Counted from the stretch's first letter, positions 21,376 to 32,597 are shown. The stretch: 64,000 nt of DNA from Chlorocebus sabaeus (GCF_047675955.1 NC_132904.1:83271447-83335446); one strand, 5' to 3'. The notes: a model not told the origin generated them from the letters alone. A program made the numbers and translations.

Positions 21376-21876
21376 AATTCCACTTTCCATTCCAAGGGCC
21401 CTGGGAAGCCCAGCCTGAGGGACTCACATCCCTCGCTGCTCAGGGTGGCTGTGCATGCATGAATCTATTGGCATCCTGTAGTTCTCTTTTGGGCTGTTGT
21501 GGGGGCAGTACTCTTGTCTGCTACTCAAAGGCAGATTGCTGCAATGGGGGGTGGCAGGGGACAGGGTCTGTGCTCACAAGCACAAACAATAACTGACAGA
21601 GTATTTGCTTTTGAGTTTTGGGAGAAACAATGAGGACTTGTTGCAACTCAAGACTCAGTCAGTGACTGGCTGACAACAAATAGGTGAAAAGTGTTTTGCT
21701 GAACAAAACAGCACCAACTGTTGGCCAGAAAAGCCAGGCACAGTGGACGACTGCAGACGATCCAGTTGTCAGGCAGCTGTAGCACTGGGGTCTGGACAGT
21801 CCCAAACTCCAGATATCACTTCGAGCCAACCTGACTTCCCAGACACAGTTCTGAATTTGGGTCTCAACCTCATATA
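21376..21876. other. single-copy sequence, no gene seen
   Basis: No repeat or gene recognised. Confidence 0.4.
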
Positions 21877-22285
21877 TATGTGAATATTATTTAGCCCCAA
21901 AGAGAGAGAAGTCTTGCCATTTGCCATAACATGGATGAACCTGGAGGACATTAAGCTAAGTGAAATAAGCCAGACATAGAAAGACAAATGCTGTATGATC
22001 TCAGTCACTTGAGGAATCTAAACAAGTTGAACTCATAACAGAAAATAGAATTGTGGTTGCCAGGGCCTGGGGTGTGGGGAAATGGGGAGATGATGGTCAA
22101 AGGGTATAAACTTTTAATTATGAATAAAGCCTCTCCTTACGGCAGACACTTGTAAACAAAAAGAAAAAAAAAGACGAGTAAGTTCTGAAGATCTAATGTA
22201 CAGTATGGTGACTATAGTTAATAACAATTGTATACTTGAAATTTGCTAAGACAGTAGATCTTAAGTGTTCTCAATACACAAAAAA
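21877..22285 (+). mobile_element. L1MA-like 3' end with a small A-rich insert
   Basis: 'aacatggatgaacctggagg', 'acatagaaagacaaatgctg', 'gttgccagggcctggggtgt' and 'tatacttgaaatttgctaag' mark the L1MA 3' UTR, ending in 'acacaaaaaaag'. Between about 22124 and 22176 a segment absent from the L1MA consensus interrupts it and ends in 'aaaaagaaaaaaaaa'. Confidence 0.82.
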
Positions 22286-23590
22286 AGGTGGTTTGCTGCA
22301 CCTATCAACCCATCATCTAGATTTTAAGCCCTGCATGCTTAGGTATTTGTCCTAATGCTCTCCCTCCCCTTGCCCCCTTCCCCCACAACAGGCCCTGGTG
22401 TGTGATATTCCACTCCCTGTGTCTATGTGTTCTCATTGTTCAACTCCAGCTTATGAATGAGAACATACAGTGTTTGGTTTTCTGTTCCTGTGTTAGTTTG
22501 CTGAGAATGATGGCTTCCAACTTCATCCATGTCCCTGCAAAGAACATGAACTCATTCTTTTTTATGGCTGCATAATATTCCATGGTATACATGTACCACA
22601 TTTTCTTTATCCAGTCTATTATTGATGAGCATTTGGGTTGGTTCCAAATCTTTGCTATTGAAAATAGTGCTGCAGTAAACATACGTGTGCACATGTCTTT
22701 ATAGTAGAATGATTTATATTCCTTTGGATATATATCCAGTAATGGGATTGCTGGGTCAAATGGTATTTCTTGTTCTAGATCCTCGAGGAATTGCCATACT
22801 GTCTTCCACAATGGTTAAACTAATTTACATTCCCACTAACAGTGTAAAGTGTCCCTATTTCTCCACAGTCTCGCAACCATCTATTGTTTCCTGACTTTTT
22901 AATAATTGCCATTCTGACTGGCGTGAGATGGTATCTCCTTGTGGTTTTGATTTGCATTTCTCTGATGATCAGTGATGTTTAGCTTTTTTTTCATATGATT
23001 GTTGGCCATGTAAATGTCTTCTTTTGAGAAGTGTCTGTTCATATCCTTTGCCCACTTTTTGATGGTGTGGTTTTTTTCTTGTAAATTTGTTTAAGTTCCT
23101 TGTAAATTCTGGATATTAGACCTTTGTCAGATAGGTAGATTGCAAAAACCTTCTCCCATTCTGTAGGTTGCCTGTTCACTCTGGTGCCAGTTTCCTTCAC
23201 TGTGCAGAAGCTCTTTAGTTTAGTTAGATCCCATTTGTCAATTTTAGCTTATGCTGCCATTGCTTTTGGTGTTTTAGTCATGAAGTCTTTGCCCATGCCT
23301 ATGTCCTGAATGGTATTGTCTAGATTTTCTTCTAGGATTTTTATGGTTTTAGGTTTTGCATTTAAGTCTTTAATCCATCTTGAGTTCATTTTTGTAAGGT
23401 GAAAGGAAGGGGTCCAGTTTCAGTTTTCTGCATATGGCTAGCCAATTTTCCCTGCACCATTTACTGAATAGGAGACCCTTTCCCCACTGCTTATTTTTGT
23501 CAGGTTTGTCGAAGATCAGATGGTTGTAGAGGTGTGGTGTTATTTCTGAGGTCTCCGTTCTGTTCCATTGATCTATATGTCCCTTCATGT
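22286..23590 (-). mobile_element. L1P 3' half, reverse, missing its extreme 3' end
   Basis: Read on the minus strand this is L1 ORF2 C-terminal sequence and 3' UTR of a primate L1 (L1PA/L1PB age), from 'atatagatcaatggaacaga' to 'ggtgcagcaaaccacc'. The final 80 or so bases and the poly(A) are absent, and the copy abuts the A-run of the L1MA. Its 5' side joins an inverted upstream segment of the same element (23591-25072), the pattern of twin-primed 5' inversion. Confidence 0.9.
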
Positions 23591-25072
23591 TAAAAACTCT
23601 CAATAAACTAAGTATTGATGGAACATATCTCAAAATAATAAGAGGTATTTATGAGAAACCCACAGCCAATATCATATTGAATGGGCAAAAGCTGGAAGCA
23701 TTCCCTTTGAAAACTGGCACAAGACAAGGATGCCCTCTCTCACCACTCCTATTCAACATAGTATTGGACATTCTGGCCAGGGCATCAGGCAAGAGAAAGA
23801 AATAAAGGGTATTCAAATAGGAAGAGAGGAAGCCAAATTGTCTCTATTTGCAGATGACACGATTTTATATTTAGAAAACCCCATCATCTCAGCCCCAAAA
23901 CTTAAACTTATAAGCAACTTCAGCAAAGTCTCAGGATACAAAACCAATGTCCAAAAATCACAACCATTTCTTTACATCAACAGTAGACAGCAAAGAGCCG
24001 AATCATGAATGAAATCCCAGTCACCATTGCTACAAAGAGAATAAAATACCTAGGAATACAGCTAACAAGGTATGTGAAGGATATTTTCAAGGAGGACTAC
24101 AGACCACTGCTGAAGGAAGTAAGAGAGGACATTAAAAAATGGAGAAACATGTGTCTTTATAGCAGCATGACTTATAATCCTTTGGGTATATACCCAGTAA
24201 TGGGATGGCTGGGTCATATGGTACATCTAGTTCTAGATCCTTGAGGAATCGCCATACTGTTTTCCATAATGGCTATAAAGACACATGCACACGTATGTTT
24301 ATTGCGGCACTATTCACAATAGCAAAGACTTGGAATCAACCCAAATGTCCATCAGTGACAGACTGGATTAAGAAAATGTGGCACATATACACCATGGAAT
24401 ACTATGCAGCCATAAAAAAGGATGAGTTTGTGTCCTTTGTAGGGACATGGATGCAGCTGGAAACCATCATTCTTAGCAAACTATCACAAGAACAGAAAAC
24501 CAAGCACCGCATGTTCTCACTCATAGGTGGGAACTGAACAATGAGATCACTTGGACTCAGGAAGGGGAACATCACACACAGGGGCCTATCATGGGGAGGG
24601 GGGAGGGGGGAGGGATTGCACTGGGAGTTATACCTGATGTAAATGACGAATTGATGGGTGCTGACGAGTTGATGGGTGCAGCACGCCAACATGGCACAAG
24701 TATACATATGTAACAAACCTGCACGCTATGTACATGTACCCTAGAACTTAAAGTATAATAATAAAAAAAAAAATGGAGAAACATACCATCCTCATCAGTA
24801 GGAAGAATCAATATCGTGAAAATGGTCATACTGCCCAAAGTAATTCACAGATTCAATGCTATACCCATCAAACTACCATTGATATTCTCCCCAGAATTAG
24901 AAAAAAACTACTTTAAATTTCATATGGAACCAATAGAGAGACTGTATAGTCAAGACAATCCTAAGCAAAAAGAACAAAGCTGGTGGCATCACCCTATGTG
25001 ACTTCAAACTATACTACAAGGCTACAGCAACCAAAACAGCATGGTACTGGTACCAAAACAGACATATGCTCA
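23591..25072 (+). mobile_element. inverted 5' part of the same L1P, split by younger L1
   Basis: L1 ORF2 reverse transcriptase sequence in forward orientation runs 23591-24150 and 24785-25072. The palm motif FADD is readable in 'ttgcagatgacacgatttta' (23848 on). It ends at 'ccaaaacagacatat', exactly where the reverse half (22286-23590) begins, so the two are one element broken and flipped. Frames are broken and it cannot encode a functional protein. A younger L1 sits at 24151-24767. Confidence 0.9.
24151..24767 (+). mobile_element. young L1PA insertion with 5' inversion and 17-bp TSD
   Basis: A perfect 17-bp target duplication, AAAAAATGGAGAAACAT, flanks it (24134-24150 and 24768-24784). From 24273 to the poly(A) it is the end of L1 ORF2 plus 3' UTR in forward orientation ('ctagaacttaaagtataata'). 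From 24151 to about 24272 the next upstream L1 bases are reversed. The segments overlap by 12 bp (CTATAAAGACAC at 24273, its complement at 24151). The 3' UTR has a G-rich 'ggggagggggga' tract near 24594. Confidence 0.96.
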
Positions 25073-25255
25073 GCACTTTGAATCAGAATCTCACATCATC
25101 TTCCCAGGACCTCTAAAAAGGAACTGGAGAAGACAGAGCTTAAATGATTTGCCCCAGTCACTTATTGCCTCAGCTAATACAGAGTGTGGAGCTGGCATTC
25201 AAACTCATGTCTGGCTGACTCCAAAGACTATTACAGCACTGGAGACTGCAAAGTA
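25073..25255 (-). mobile_element. MIR SINE, reverse
   Basis: 'gcttaaatgatttgccccag' and 'ggagctggcattcaaactca', followed by 'tctggctgactccaaagact', are reverse MIR. Confidence 0.8.
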
Positions 25256-26154
25256 CTTTAAGAATGTATTTTCACTACTTATGTAGAAATTATAAACTCA
25301 TTTCAGCCAGTTAAAACATCCCCTCTTGAACTGACCTGATTTGGAGTTAACTTAAACCCAAAATATACAGGATGAATTTTGCCTTTGCTGTGAGTCCAGA
25401 ACCCCTCTTTGCTCCATCTGAGCAGACTGGGGATCTGTTTTCCTTTCTGTCTGGGCCCTCAATGGGTCAAACAGACACCAACCCCTTCTCAAAGCAGGTA
25501 CAACCTTCTCTGAGGGACTCAGGTCTCCAAATTCCCAGGGTGGTGCCTTATCTTCGACCTCAGTTCCTTGTCTTCTCAGCTTCTTAGCAACAGGCACCTA
25601 TCAGGTACCTATGGATTTTTTTTCATAGTCTCTCAAAGCTAAGTCCTCATACGCCAAATATTCACTTGATTTGCCAAACACTTCCCTGAGTTAGGTGTTT
25701 TGGAAATTAAGCTTTTCAATATCTTTCTCTGTATCCCCCTAGCCTATAAACAGGTCCAACCACTTCTCTGACACTGGTATTATTTTTCATATTGTATTGC
25801 ATATTAAGAGCTTGGTACTCCCAGCACCATACCACTTACCACTTCCAATAAATTAATGAGCTGCTTTTTAATGAAATGTCTAACATGCTAAATCATGTCA
25901 CATGTGGCCATGAGATGACTTTTAGAGTTTTTGCCCATAAGAATACACACATTCTGGCAGAACCAAATCCTTTTTTAAAAAAATATGATGGAGTATGAAA
26001 AACCAAGAGCTGTAGACTTTGGCTGGAGGTCCTTTTGGGACTTTTTTTTACTTTCAGAAATCAAAACAGGAATTTATGAACTATTCTTCCATAGGTACAA
26101 ATCTTAGTGAGCTTCTAGCCACATCTGGACCCTACACATATTTTTTCAAGGCCA
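25256..26154. other. single-copy sequence, no gene seen
   Basis: Overlapping frames on opposite strands at 25352-25597 have no domain. No repeats recognised. Confidence 0.45.
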
Positions 26155-26555
26155 CAATTTGAGAAGCTTTAGCCTCTGGATGATTGGAATTATGGAATTT
26201 TTGAGTTGGAGGTTACCCAAGAAATCATCTAGTACAGGATTCCGAAACGCCTGGTGAGTAAGGATTCAATCATGAATGGCACTTTACATACATAAACTTA
26301 TTTTGTGCTCCCCCAATTCTCATAACATACATTCTGGTATTATTCCCATTTTATGGATGAAGAAATGGAGAAACGGAGAATTAAGTAACCTGTCCAAGAC
26401 TCAACATCAGGTAGTAACACTCCAGTTAACCACATGTTTATACTGCATCTTGATCAAGGTAGAAATACAGGCCTCAAGGTGGGATGACTTATTCCAGACC
26501 ACAGAGCTAGTAAGAGTTCACCTCTGTCTGAGTCTGCACCTTGCTTTCAGAAAGC
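26155..26555 (-). mobile_element. MIR-type SINE sequence, reverse, one or two copies
   Basis: 26155-26245 resembles MIR3-type ('gagttggaggttacccaaga'). 26270-26420 is reverse MIR ('cccattttatggatgaagaa', 'ttaagtaacctgtccaagac'). 'ccacagagctagtaagagtt' near 26499 repeats a MIR-type block. The pieces may be two overlapping insertions. Confidence 0.55.
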
Positions 26556-26559
26556 TATT

Positions 26560-26643
26560 GAGGAGGTACTTCATTACTACTTACCCCATATACATGGGGG
26601 TGTTGGTGGTGGTGTGAGGTAAGTAGTAGTGAAGCACCTCCTT
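26560..26643. repeat. long imperfect inverted repeat (hairpin), origin unknown
   Basis: Two 28-base arms, 26560-26587 and 26616-26643, are complementary except at about four positions and enclose a 28-base G/T-rich loop. The left arm starts GAGGAGGTACTTCATTACTA. The right arm, reverse-complemented, starts AAGGAGGTGCTTCACTACTA. Two of the differences are G-U wobbles in whichever strand is transcribed. Size and shape resemble a pre-miRNA or a small MITE, but I recognise neither. Confidence 0.85.
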
Positions 26644-26850
26644 CCTCTTCTCAATTTCCCATACTCAGAATCTCAGCACGCTGACCTTGAAAGTGCTATG
26701 GCTTGGGGGTTGGGACTGGGGGACAGAGTGAAACCTAAGTCACGGGTTTTGTTCCTAAAGATTTTCTTGTGTAACTACTTCTTAAAGTCACAAAATGTTC
26801 TTGCAGTGATTTCAGAGCATACTTCTTTGAAAAGATTAAAAACCATCACT

Positions 26851-26871
26851 AACAACAACAACAACAACAAA
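26851..26871. repeat. (AAC)n microsatellite
   Basis: About seven AAC units. Confidence 0.85.
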
Positions 26872-26919
26872 AATCCCTCATAAACATCCTAATTGCATAG
26901 AATGCATGGATAAGCAGAA

Positions 26920-27440
26920 GGAAGTAAAACTTATAGTCTCACCACCAAAGCACAACCACTATTGGACATTTTGGTATATGTTCTTCTTGTCACTTTAAGA
27001 CAACACATATATTGTTAGTTGTGACTATAAACAAAAAGCAATGTTATATCCTGCTTTTTCCATTAAATATTGTCTGCATTATCACCCACCTTTGGTAAAT
27101 ATCTTTTTTAAAGTTTGTATAATATACCATGATGGGGGATATGACATAATTTACTTAATTATTCCTTTATTGTTAGGCATTTGTGCTATTTTCTAAATGT
27201 TTCATTATCATAAATAGCTGTAAAGAACTTTTATGAATAAAGCTTTTATGATATTTAGGCTTACTTATCTTGGACATATTTTCAACATGAAAATACTGGA
27301 ATTTCTCTTCACTGGAAACATCACTTTATGAGGAACTTGTCAGTGCTGATGTTAATTCTTAAACTGTTAACTGTCTATATGGAAATAAGCAAGTCATTTT
27401 GGGATTTTAAATTATATTGTCTTCTTAAATGAACTATTTT
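26920..27440 (-). mobile_element. L1M (L1ME-like), reverse, degraded
   Basis: 'cattttggtatatgttcttc', 'gttatatcctgctttttcca' and 'ttattcctttattgttaggc' follow the reverse 3' region of old L1M. Confidence 0.6.
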
Positions 27441-27579
27441 TTTCCCTAAATCATACCAGTATTATAGTTCATTCTTTGGTAGAATGACAAATAGAATTAC
27501 CCTGCCCACTAATAGCACAGGCACATCTGAAAGTCACACAGCATCAGAAAGTGGTTAAGAATAAGAATTCTACCTTTGT

Positions 27580-28044
27580 GACAGTCCTTTAAAAAACTCA
27601 TAACCCCAGTCTAATAATGAGGAAAACATCATATAAACCTAGTTGGGGGGCATTCTACAAGATACCTAGCCAGTGCCCTTCAGGACTGTCAAGGTCATGA
27701 AAAATGAAAAATAAGGAAAGATTGAGACACTGTCATAAACCAAAGGAGATGGGGAGACATGGCAGCCAAATGGAATGTGGTACCTTGGATTGGATCCTAG
27801 AACAGAAAAGGGACACCAATAGAAAAACTGGTGAAATTCAAAGAAAGTCTGGAGTTTAGTTCATAGTCATGTAGCAATATTAATTTCTTAGTTTTGATAA
27901 ATTTTAAATGATAAAACCATGGAAATGTTAACAATGCGGGAAAACTGGGTAAGGGGTGTACATGAACTCTTGTACTAGCTTTGCAACTTTTCTATACAAC
28001 TAAAATACTCCAAAATAGAAGTTCAGTTAAAAAAAAAAAAAAAA
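27580..28044 (+). mobile_element. L1M 3' end, forward, with A-tail
   Basis: 'aataaggaaagattgagaca', 'ttggattggatcctagaaca', 'tggtgaaattcaaagaaagt' and 'actccaaaatagaagttcag' run to an A-run of about 16 (28029-28044). This is a known L1M-type 3' UTR; the exact subfamily is unsure. Confidence 0.75.
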
Positions 28045-28052
28045 GATGAAGA

Positions 28053-28282
28053 ACAAAGGATCTGGAGCCAGTCTGATTTGGTTTTCAGTTCTGGGTCTGA
28101 CATTTATTACTGCTGAGTGGCCTTGGACAAATTATTTCCTTGAGCTTTAGTTCATCTAGTATATACATAAAAAATTACCTACTACAGGCGATTGTAGGTT
28201 TTGAAAATAATAATGCAGTTAAAGCACTGAGCATTATTCCTGACACAAGGTGAGCACTCAACAAATGTAAGCCATATGTTTA
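28053..28282 (+). mobile_element. MIR SINE, forward, near full length
   Basis: 'aggatctggagccagtctga', 'ctgctgagtggccttggaca' and 'gagcactcaacaaatgtaag' are in MIR order. Confidence 0.88.
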
Positions 28283-29034
28283 TTTTGTTTAGTTTGAAGG
28301 TTCTTCTTTCCAATTTTTAGTTTCCTCTAAGGTAACTAAGAATTTTATAAAACAAATGCACAACTATGTAAAAAGTAGAAAATTAAAGTCTCATTTAAAA
28401 GTTAAACTCAATATAAAGAAGAAAAACCGTTGCATGAATCTGGAAACGATAACTGATGTGGGCTTTGGGGTCATTGCTCTTGTTTTCTATGTTTTAGGTT
28501 GTTTCCTAAGGGTAGGTATACTGAGAAGATGCAAGATTTTGAAGAGACTCTACATTTTAGCACAGATTGCCCAAAATAACCAACTTACAAATGCCCACTG
28601 TAAGACATGGGAATTTTTTCATTTGAGCTGCTTAGAAAAACAATCTTGTAGAGAATTGAAAATGGTCTGTGTTTGGCCTCTACCCAAAGGCAAATTATTT
28701 TAGTATGAAAGTCTAAGGAAAATAATTTAACCACAAGCTATGTGAAGAGGAAAGGAAAAATAACCAAAGGATAAAGAAAAATATACTCTGACTCTTTCAT
28801 ATATAAAATTTCTTTTTTGGGTGCTAAACCGCAGCACAGATGTGAAATCTTATCTACAAGTTAGGGTCTAAATGACAAAGGAAAAATAAATAATCCAAAA
28901 ATCTAAAAACCATTTTGAGATGACATTAAACTGCAGTCAAAGACTATAAATGAGCATGGCCAAAATCTATTATTCAATATTGGACCTGGAGTCTCGGACC
29001 TGAGTTCAAATTCACTTACAAGATGTAGGATCAT
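28283..29034. other. single-copy AT-rich sequence, no gene seen
   Basis: A 115-codon frame (28356-28703) is lysine-, leucine- and cysteine-rich with no domain I recognise. It is not called as a gene. Confidence 0.45.
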
Positions 29035-29316
29035 GGCTGGGCACAGTGGCTCATGCCATTGCTCTGGGAGACCAAGGTGGGCAGATTTCCTGAGTCCAGG
29101 AGTTCCAGACCAGCCTGGGCAACATAGCAAAACCCCATCTGTACTAAAAATACAACAAATTAGCTGGGCATGGTGGCACGCACCTTTAATCCCAGCTACT
29201 TGGGAGGCTGAGGTAAGAGAATAACCTGAGCCTGGGAGGTGGAGGCTGCAGTGAGCTGAGATTGTACCACTGCACTCCCACCTTGTCTCAAAAAAAAAAA
29301 AAAAAAAAAAAAAAAA
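29035..29316 (+). mobile_element. Alu (J/S type), forward, 7-bp TSD
   Basis: Starts 'ggctgggcacagtggctcat' and ends in a long A-run. GGATCAT flanks it at 29028-29034 and 29319-29325. The left arm lacks about ten bases of GTAATCCCAGCA, and the end of the right arm lacks the usual AGCCTGGGC. Confidence 0.92.
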
Positions 29317-29550
29317 TTGGATCATAAACTACCTAACATGAATCACCTAGCTTCAGTTTTCTTACTCTAAAAATTGTGGTAATATTCACATCAAAAATTC
29401 TTACAGAGCTAATACAAGGATTAAATGACATAATGTCTATGAAAAACACCTTCCACAGATGTCACATATAGGAAGCAATGAAGAAATATTAGCTAAGTCA
29501 AAATCTAAACATACACAGCCTAGAGCTGGTCACATATATAACATTGTTGC

Positions 29551-30251
29551 TGATATAGTTTGCATAGTCGTCCCTGCCCAAATCTCATGTTGAACTGTAA
29601 TCCTCAGTGCTGGAGGTGGGGCCTGGTGCAAGGTGTTTAGGTTATGGGGAAGATCCCTCATGGCTTGGTGCTGTCCTCATGATAGTAAATGAGTTATCAT
29701 GAGATCTGGCCTTTTTTTTTTTTTTTTTTTTTTTGAGGTGGAGTCTCACTCTGTTGCCCAGGCTGGAGTGCAATGGCATGATCTTGGCTCACGCAACCTC
29801 CACCTCCTGGGTTCAAGTGATTCTCCTGCCTCAGCCTCCCGAGTAGCTGGGATTATAGGCACATGCCACCACACCCAGCTAAGTTTCATATTTTTAGTAG
29901 AGACGGGGTTTGACCATGTTGGTCAGGCTGTTCTCAAACTCCTGTCCTTGTGATCTGCCCGCCTCGGCCTCCCAAAGTGCTGGGACTATAGGTATGAGCC
30001 ACCACGCCTGGCCGAGATCTGGTCATTTCTAAGTGTGTGGCATCTTCTTTCCCCAACCCACCATTGCTCTTGCTAAGCCCCCACTTTGCCTTCCACCATG
30101 AGTAGAAGCTCCGTGAGGCCTCCCCAGAAGCAGATGTCAGCACTATTCTTCCTGTACAGCTTACAGAACCATGAGCCAATTAAACCTCTTTTCTTATAAA
30201 TTACCCAGTCTCAGGTATTTCTTTATAGCAGTGCAGGAACAGCCTAATACA
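29551..30251 (+). mobile_element. MST-like MaLR solo LTR, split by Alu
   Basis: Starts TGATATAGTTTGCATAGTCG and ends 'ggaacagcctaataca'. It includes 'ccaaatctcatgttgaactg', 'gaagcagatgtcagcactat' and 'gagccaattaaacctctttt', the MST pattern. Flanks GTTGC (29546-29550) and GTTTC (30252-30256) fit a 5-bp target duplication with one change. An Alu interrupts it at 29710-30013. No internal region or partner LTR. Confidence 0.9.
29710..30013 (-). mobile_element. AluS, reverse, inside MST LTR, 9-bp TSD
   Basis: GAGATCTGG at 29701-29709 and 30014-30022 is the target duplication. The body runs from poly(T) through 'gaggtggagtctcactctgt' to 'gagccaccacgcctggcc'. S-type bases include 'caacctccacctcctgggtt'. 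Confidence 0.95.
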
Positions 30252-30412
30252 GTTTCTAATGTTAAATATGCAATCTTGTTGGTGAAAAATACTATTAATG
30301 TGAGAAATTATAGAATACTGAAATCGTATAATCAAGTACTAAATTGAGAGTTAAAAATAAGGTACTAATTAACTTCAGTTTTCTTTTGGCTGCCAAATTT
30401 GATCTTACTTGT

Positions 30413-30771
30413 TGATATGGTTTGGCTGTGTCCCCACCCAAATCTCATCTTGAATTGTAGCTCCCATAATTCCTACATGTTGTGGGAGGCACCTGGTGGG
30501 AGATAATTGAATCACAGGGGCGGTTTCCCCTATACTGTTCTCGTGGTAATGAATAAGTCTCACGAGATCTGATGGTTTTATAAGGGGAAACCCCTTTTGC
30601 TTGGTTCTCATTCTTTCTTGCCCTCTGCCATTAAGAAATGCTTTTGCCTTCTGCCATGACTGTGAGGCCTCCCTAGCCACGTGGAACTGTGAGTCCATTA
30701 AACCTCTTTTTCTTTATAAATTACCCCGTCTCGGGTATGTCTTTATCAGGTACATGAAACAGACTAATACA
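30413..30771 (+). mobile_element. THE1 solo LTR, forward, perfect 5-bp TSD
   Basis: Starts TGATATGGTTTGGCTGTGTC and ends 'cagactaataca'. CTTGT flanks it exactly at 30408-30412 and 30772-30776. The polyadenylation region 'gtccattaaacctctttttc' is intact. It is in inverse orientation to the THE1 at 8803-9154. Confidence 0.96.
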
Positions 30772-31059
30772 CTTGTCAACATGATACCTTTTATAAGTGA
30801 AAATAAGGAAGGGCTTGGATTAAATATTATACATTAATTAGGGCAGCAAATTCATCCCTTAAGTGTGAGCCTGATTAACTTATTAATGTTCTTCCAACTA
30901 TGGGATTCACAGTAATTCACAGCTACAAACCATTTATCCAGGGAATAAGCTCTTCCATACAAGTAAATTTTCCAGTGTAATTATCTTACCCTGTTCAGTG
31001 CTAAAATGTCAATATTTTTTGGACAAAAATAAAAAATAAAAAGTTACATTATCTGTTTC

Positions 31060-31172
31060 ATATTCTAGATTACAAACACAAATCCTATTTTCCCTTAAAT
31101 CTCTACACTTAGCATAGTGCCTGGCATGTACTAGATGTTCAAAAAACATTTTATTAAACTGAAGTGTATGAC
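31060..31172 (+). mobile_element. L2 LINE 3' end, forward
   Basis: 'tagcatagtgcctggcatgt' followed by 'actagatgttcaaaaaacat' is the sense L2 end. Confidence 0.75.
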
Positions 31173-32499
31173 ATATATCCCTACTTTCTTAAACAGAGTT
31201 AATGAATATGATCCAATCTTATCAATGACTATAATAATTATTCTTAACTCAATAACTATATATTATTTCAGGTGAGTGAAGTCCTTTGGGCAATTTGCCT
31301 TCATGAAATGGTCTCAGACATGTAATATTTTAATTTTTCCAGCTTGTTTTTAAAGTTTTCTATCTCTTCTTTTATTGAAAAGACATCAGTGATCACTGCT
31401 GTTGTCACATTGCCTCCTTTGAGGGTCTACTCTTTTCTAATATGTTGTATATTGGGAACTCAGAGAATCAACTTGTTAGGATGACATCTAAAAATAAGAG
31501 TGATATGCAAGGGGCTTTAGAGTTAGTATGTGAAATCAGATCTTTGGATTAAAACTGCAGCACTATGCTATATGATCACAGAGAAAATGTCAACCACATG
31601 TAAGGGAACAATCATTAAAGGGAGTTTATCTCACGTTCATTTGCACATTTGTTCTGAAGCTTACGAAGGGGTTACCTTTATGCCTTCAAGAAGATACCGG
31701 CACCTCTACCAGGTAGCCCATTTTGAGGAGTTAATTTCAGCTATTTGTGTGCCTTAATATCATACATCTTTTTTTGATCACATATTTTAAAATTCAGACA
31801 TTTTGCTAATTCAGCCAATCTCTCTGTCCTCTAGGGCCTCAATCCAGTTTCCTGAGGTTTTTAAAAAATGGGCTCCATCTGACCTAGGCCCACTTGTCTT
31901 GGTGCATTTTCCCAGCACAGCATGAGGTTTCTCATGCTTGTGATTGGTTAACTAATACAAGACAGCCCAGGCTCCTGACCAGGCCTCCACCAAAGTAAGG
32001 TCTGGGTTTGGATCCAGAGGACAAATGATGTCGTGGGAACTCTTCCAAGCCTCAAGATAAAGTGTCCAGACCGAAATGTTTCAGTTTTGAGTCCAGATCA
32101 GAAAATTAAAATCCACCTATTCCTGCCATCTCCAAATTTTGCTATAATTGCTTTGGGAAAATTGTTTGCCAACTTGAAATATTTATTTCCTGTCCTGACA
32201 CAATGTTCTTGGAGGTAATAAGAGGTAATAAAGTCATTCTTTTCAACAATGTCAGTCCAGGTCTAAGGCCAGTAAGAAAACATTGTTTTTATTGGCATAG
32301 AATTCATGGATTTAAGAACAATTAAGGTCAGCTGCATCATAGTTTTTAAAGTTTTTTCTGCCTTAGTCTTGGCTAATTTGTTAGCATGATTCTCAGAATT
32401 CTTAAACAAAAATGCAGAACTCTGTATTATTTACTATTGGCCTGAGAATGTCTCTTGAGTAATCATCAGGCCAGGACTGGTTTCATCACTTCAAAAAGT

Positions 32500-32597
32500 T
32501 TTTTTTTTTTCTCTCTCTAAAGTTAAATCAGGAGTCTTTCTTTTCTTTCTCTCCTTCCATTCTTTTTCTTTCCTTCATTCCTTTCTTTCTCTCCTAC
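32500..32597. repeat. polypyrimidine (CT/T-rich) tract
   Basis: T-run then imperfect TTTC/TTCC/CTCT repeats, with one short purine-containing interruption ('aaagttaaatcaggag'). Confidence 0.8.

Noticed and set aside
22286..23590. Independent antisense gene suggested by minus-strand frames (e.g. MRYVPSILSLLRVFNMKGH at 23633)
   Set aside because: The sequence is the reverse-oriented L1 ORF2 C-terminus plus a junction into the inverted part. The start lies in joined L1 fragments.
23730..24008. Reverse transcriptase-like frame as a host or viral gene
   Set aside because: FADD and its surroundings belong to L1 ORF2 in an inverted L1 fragment. There is no retroviral gag, protease or integrase anywhere in the window, only solo LTRs.
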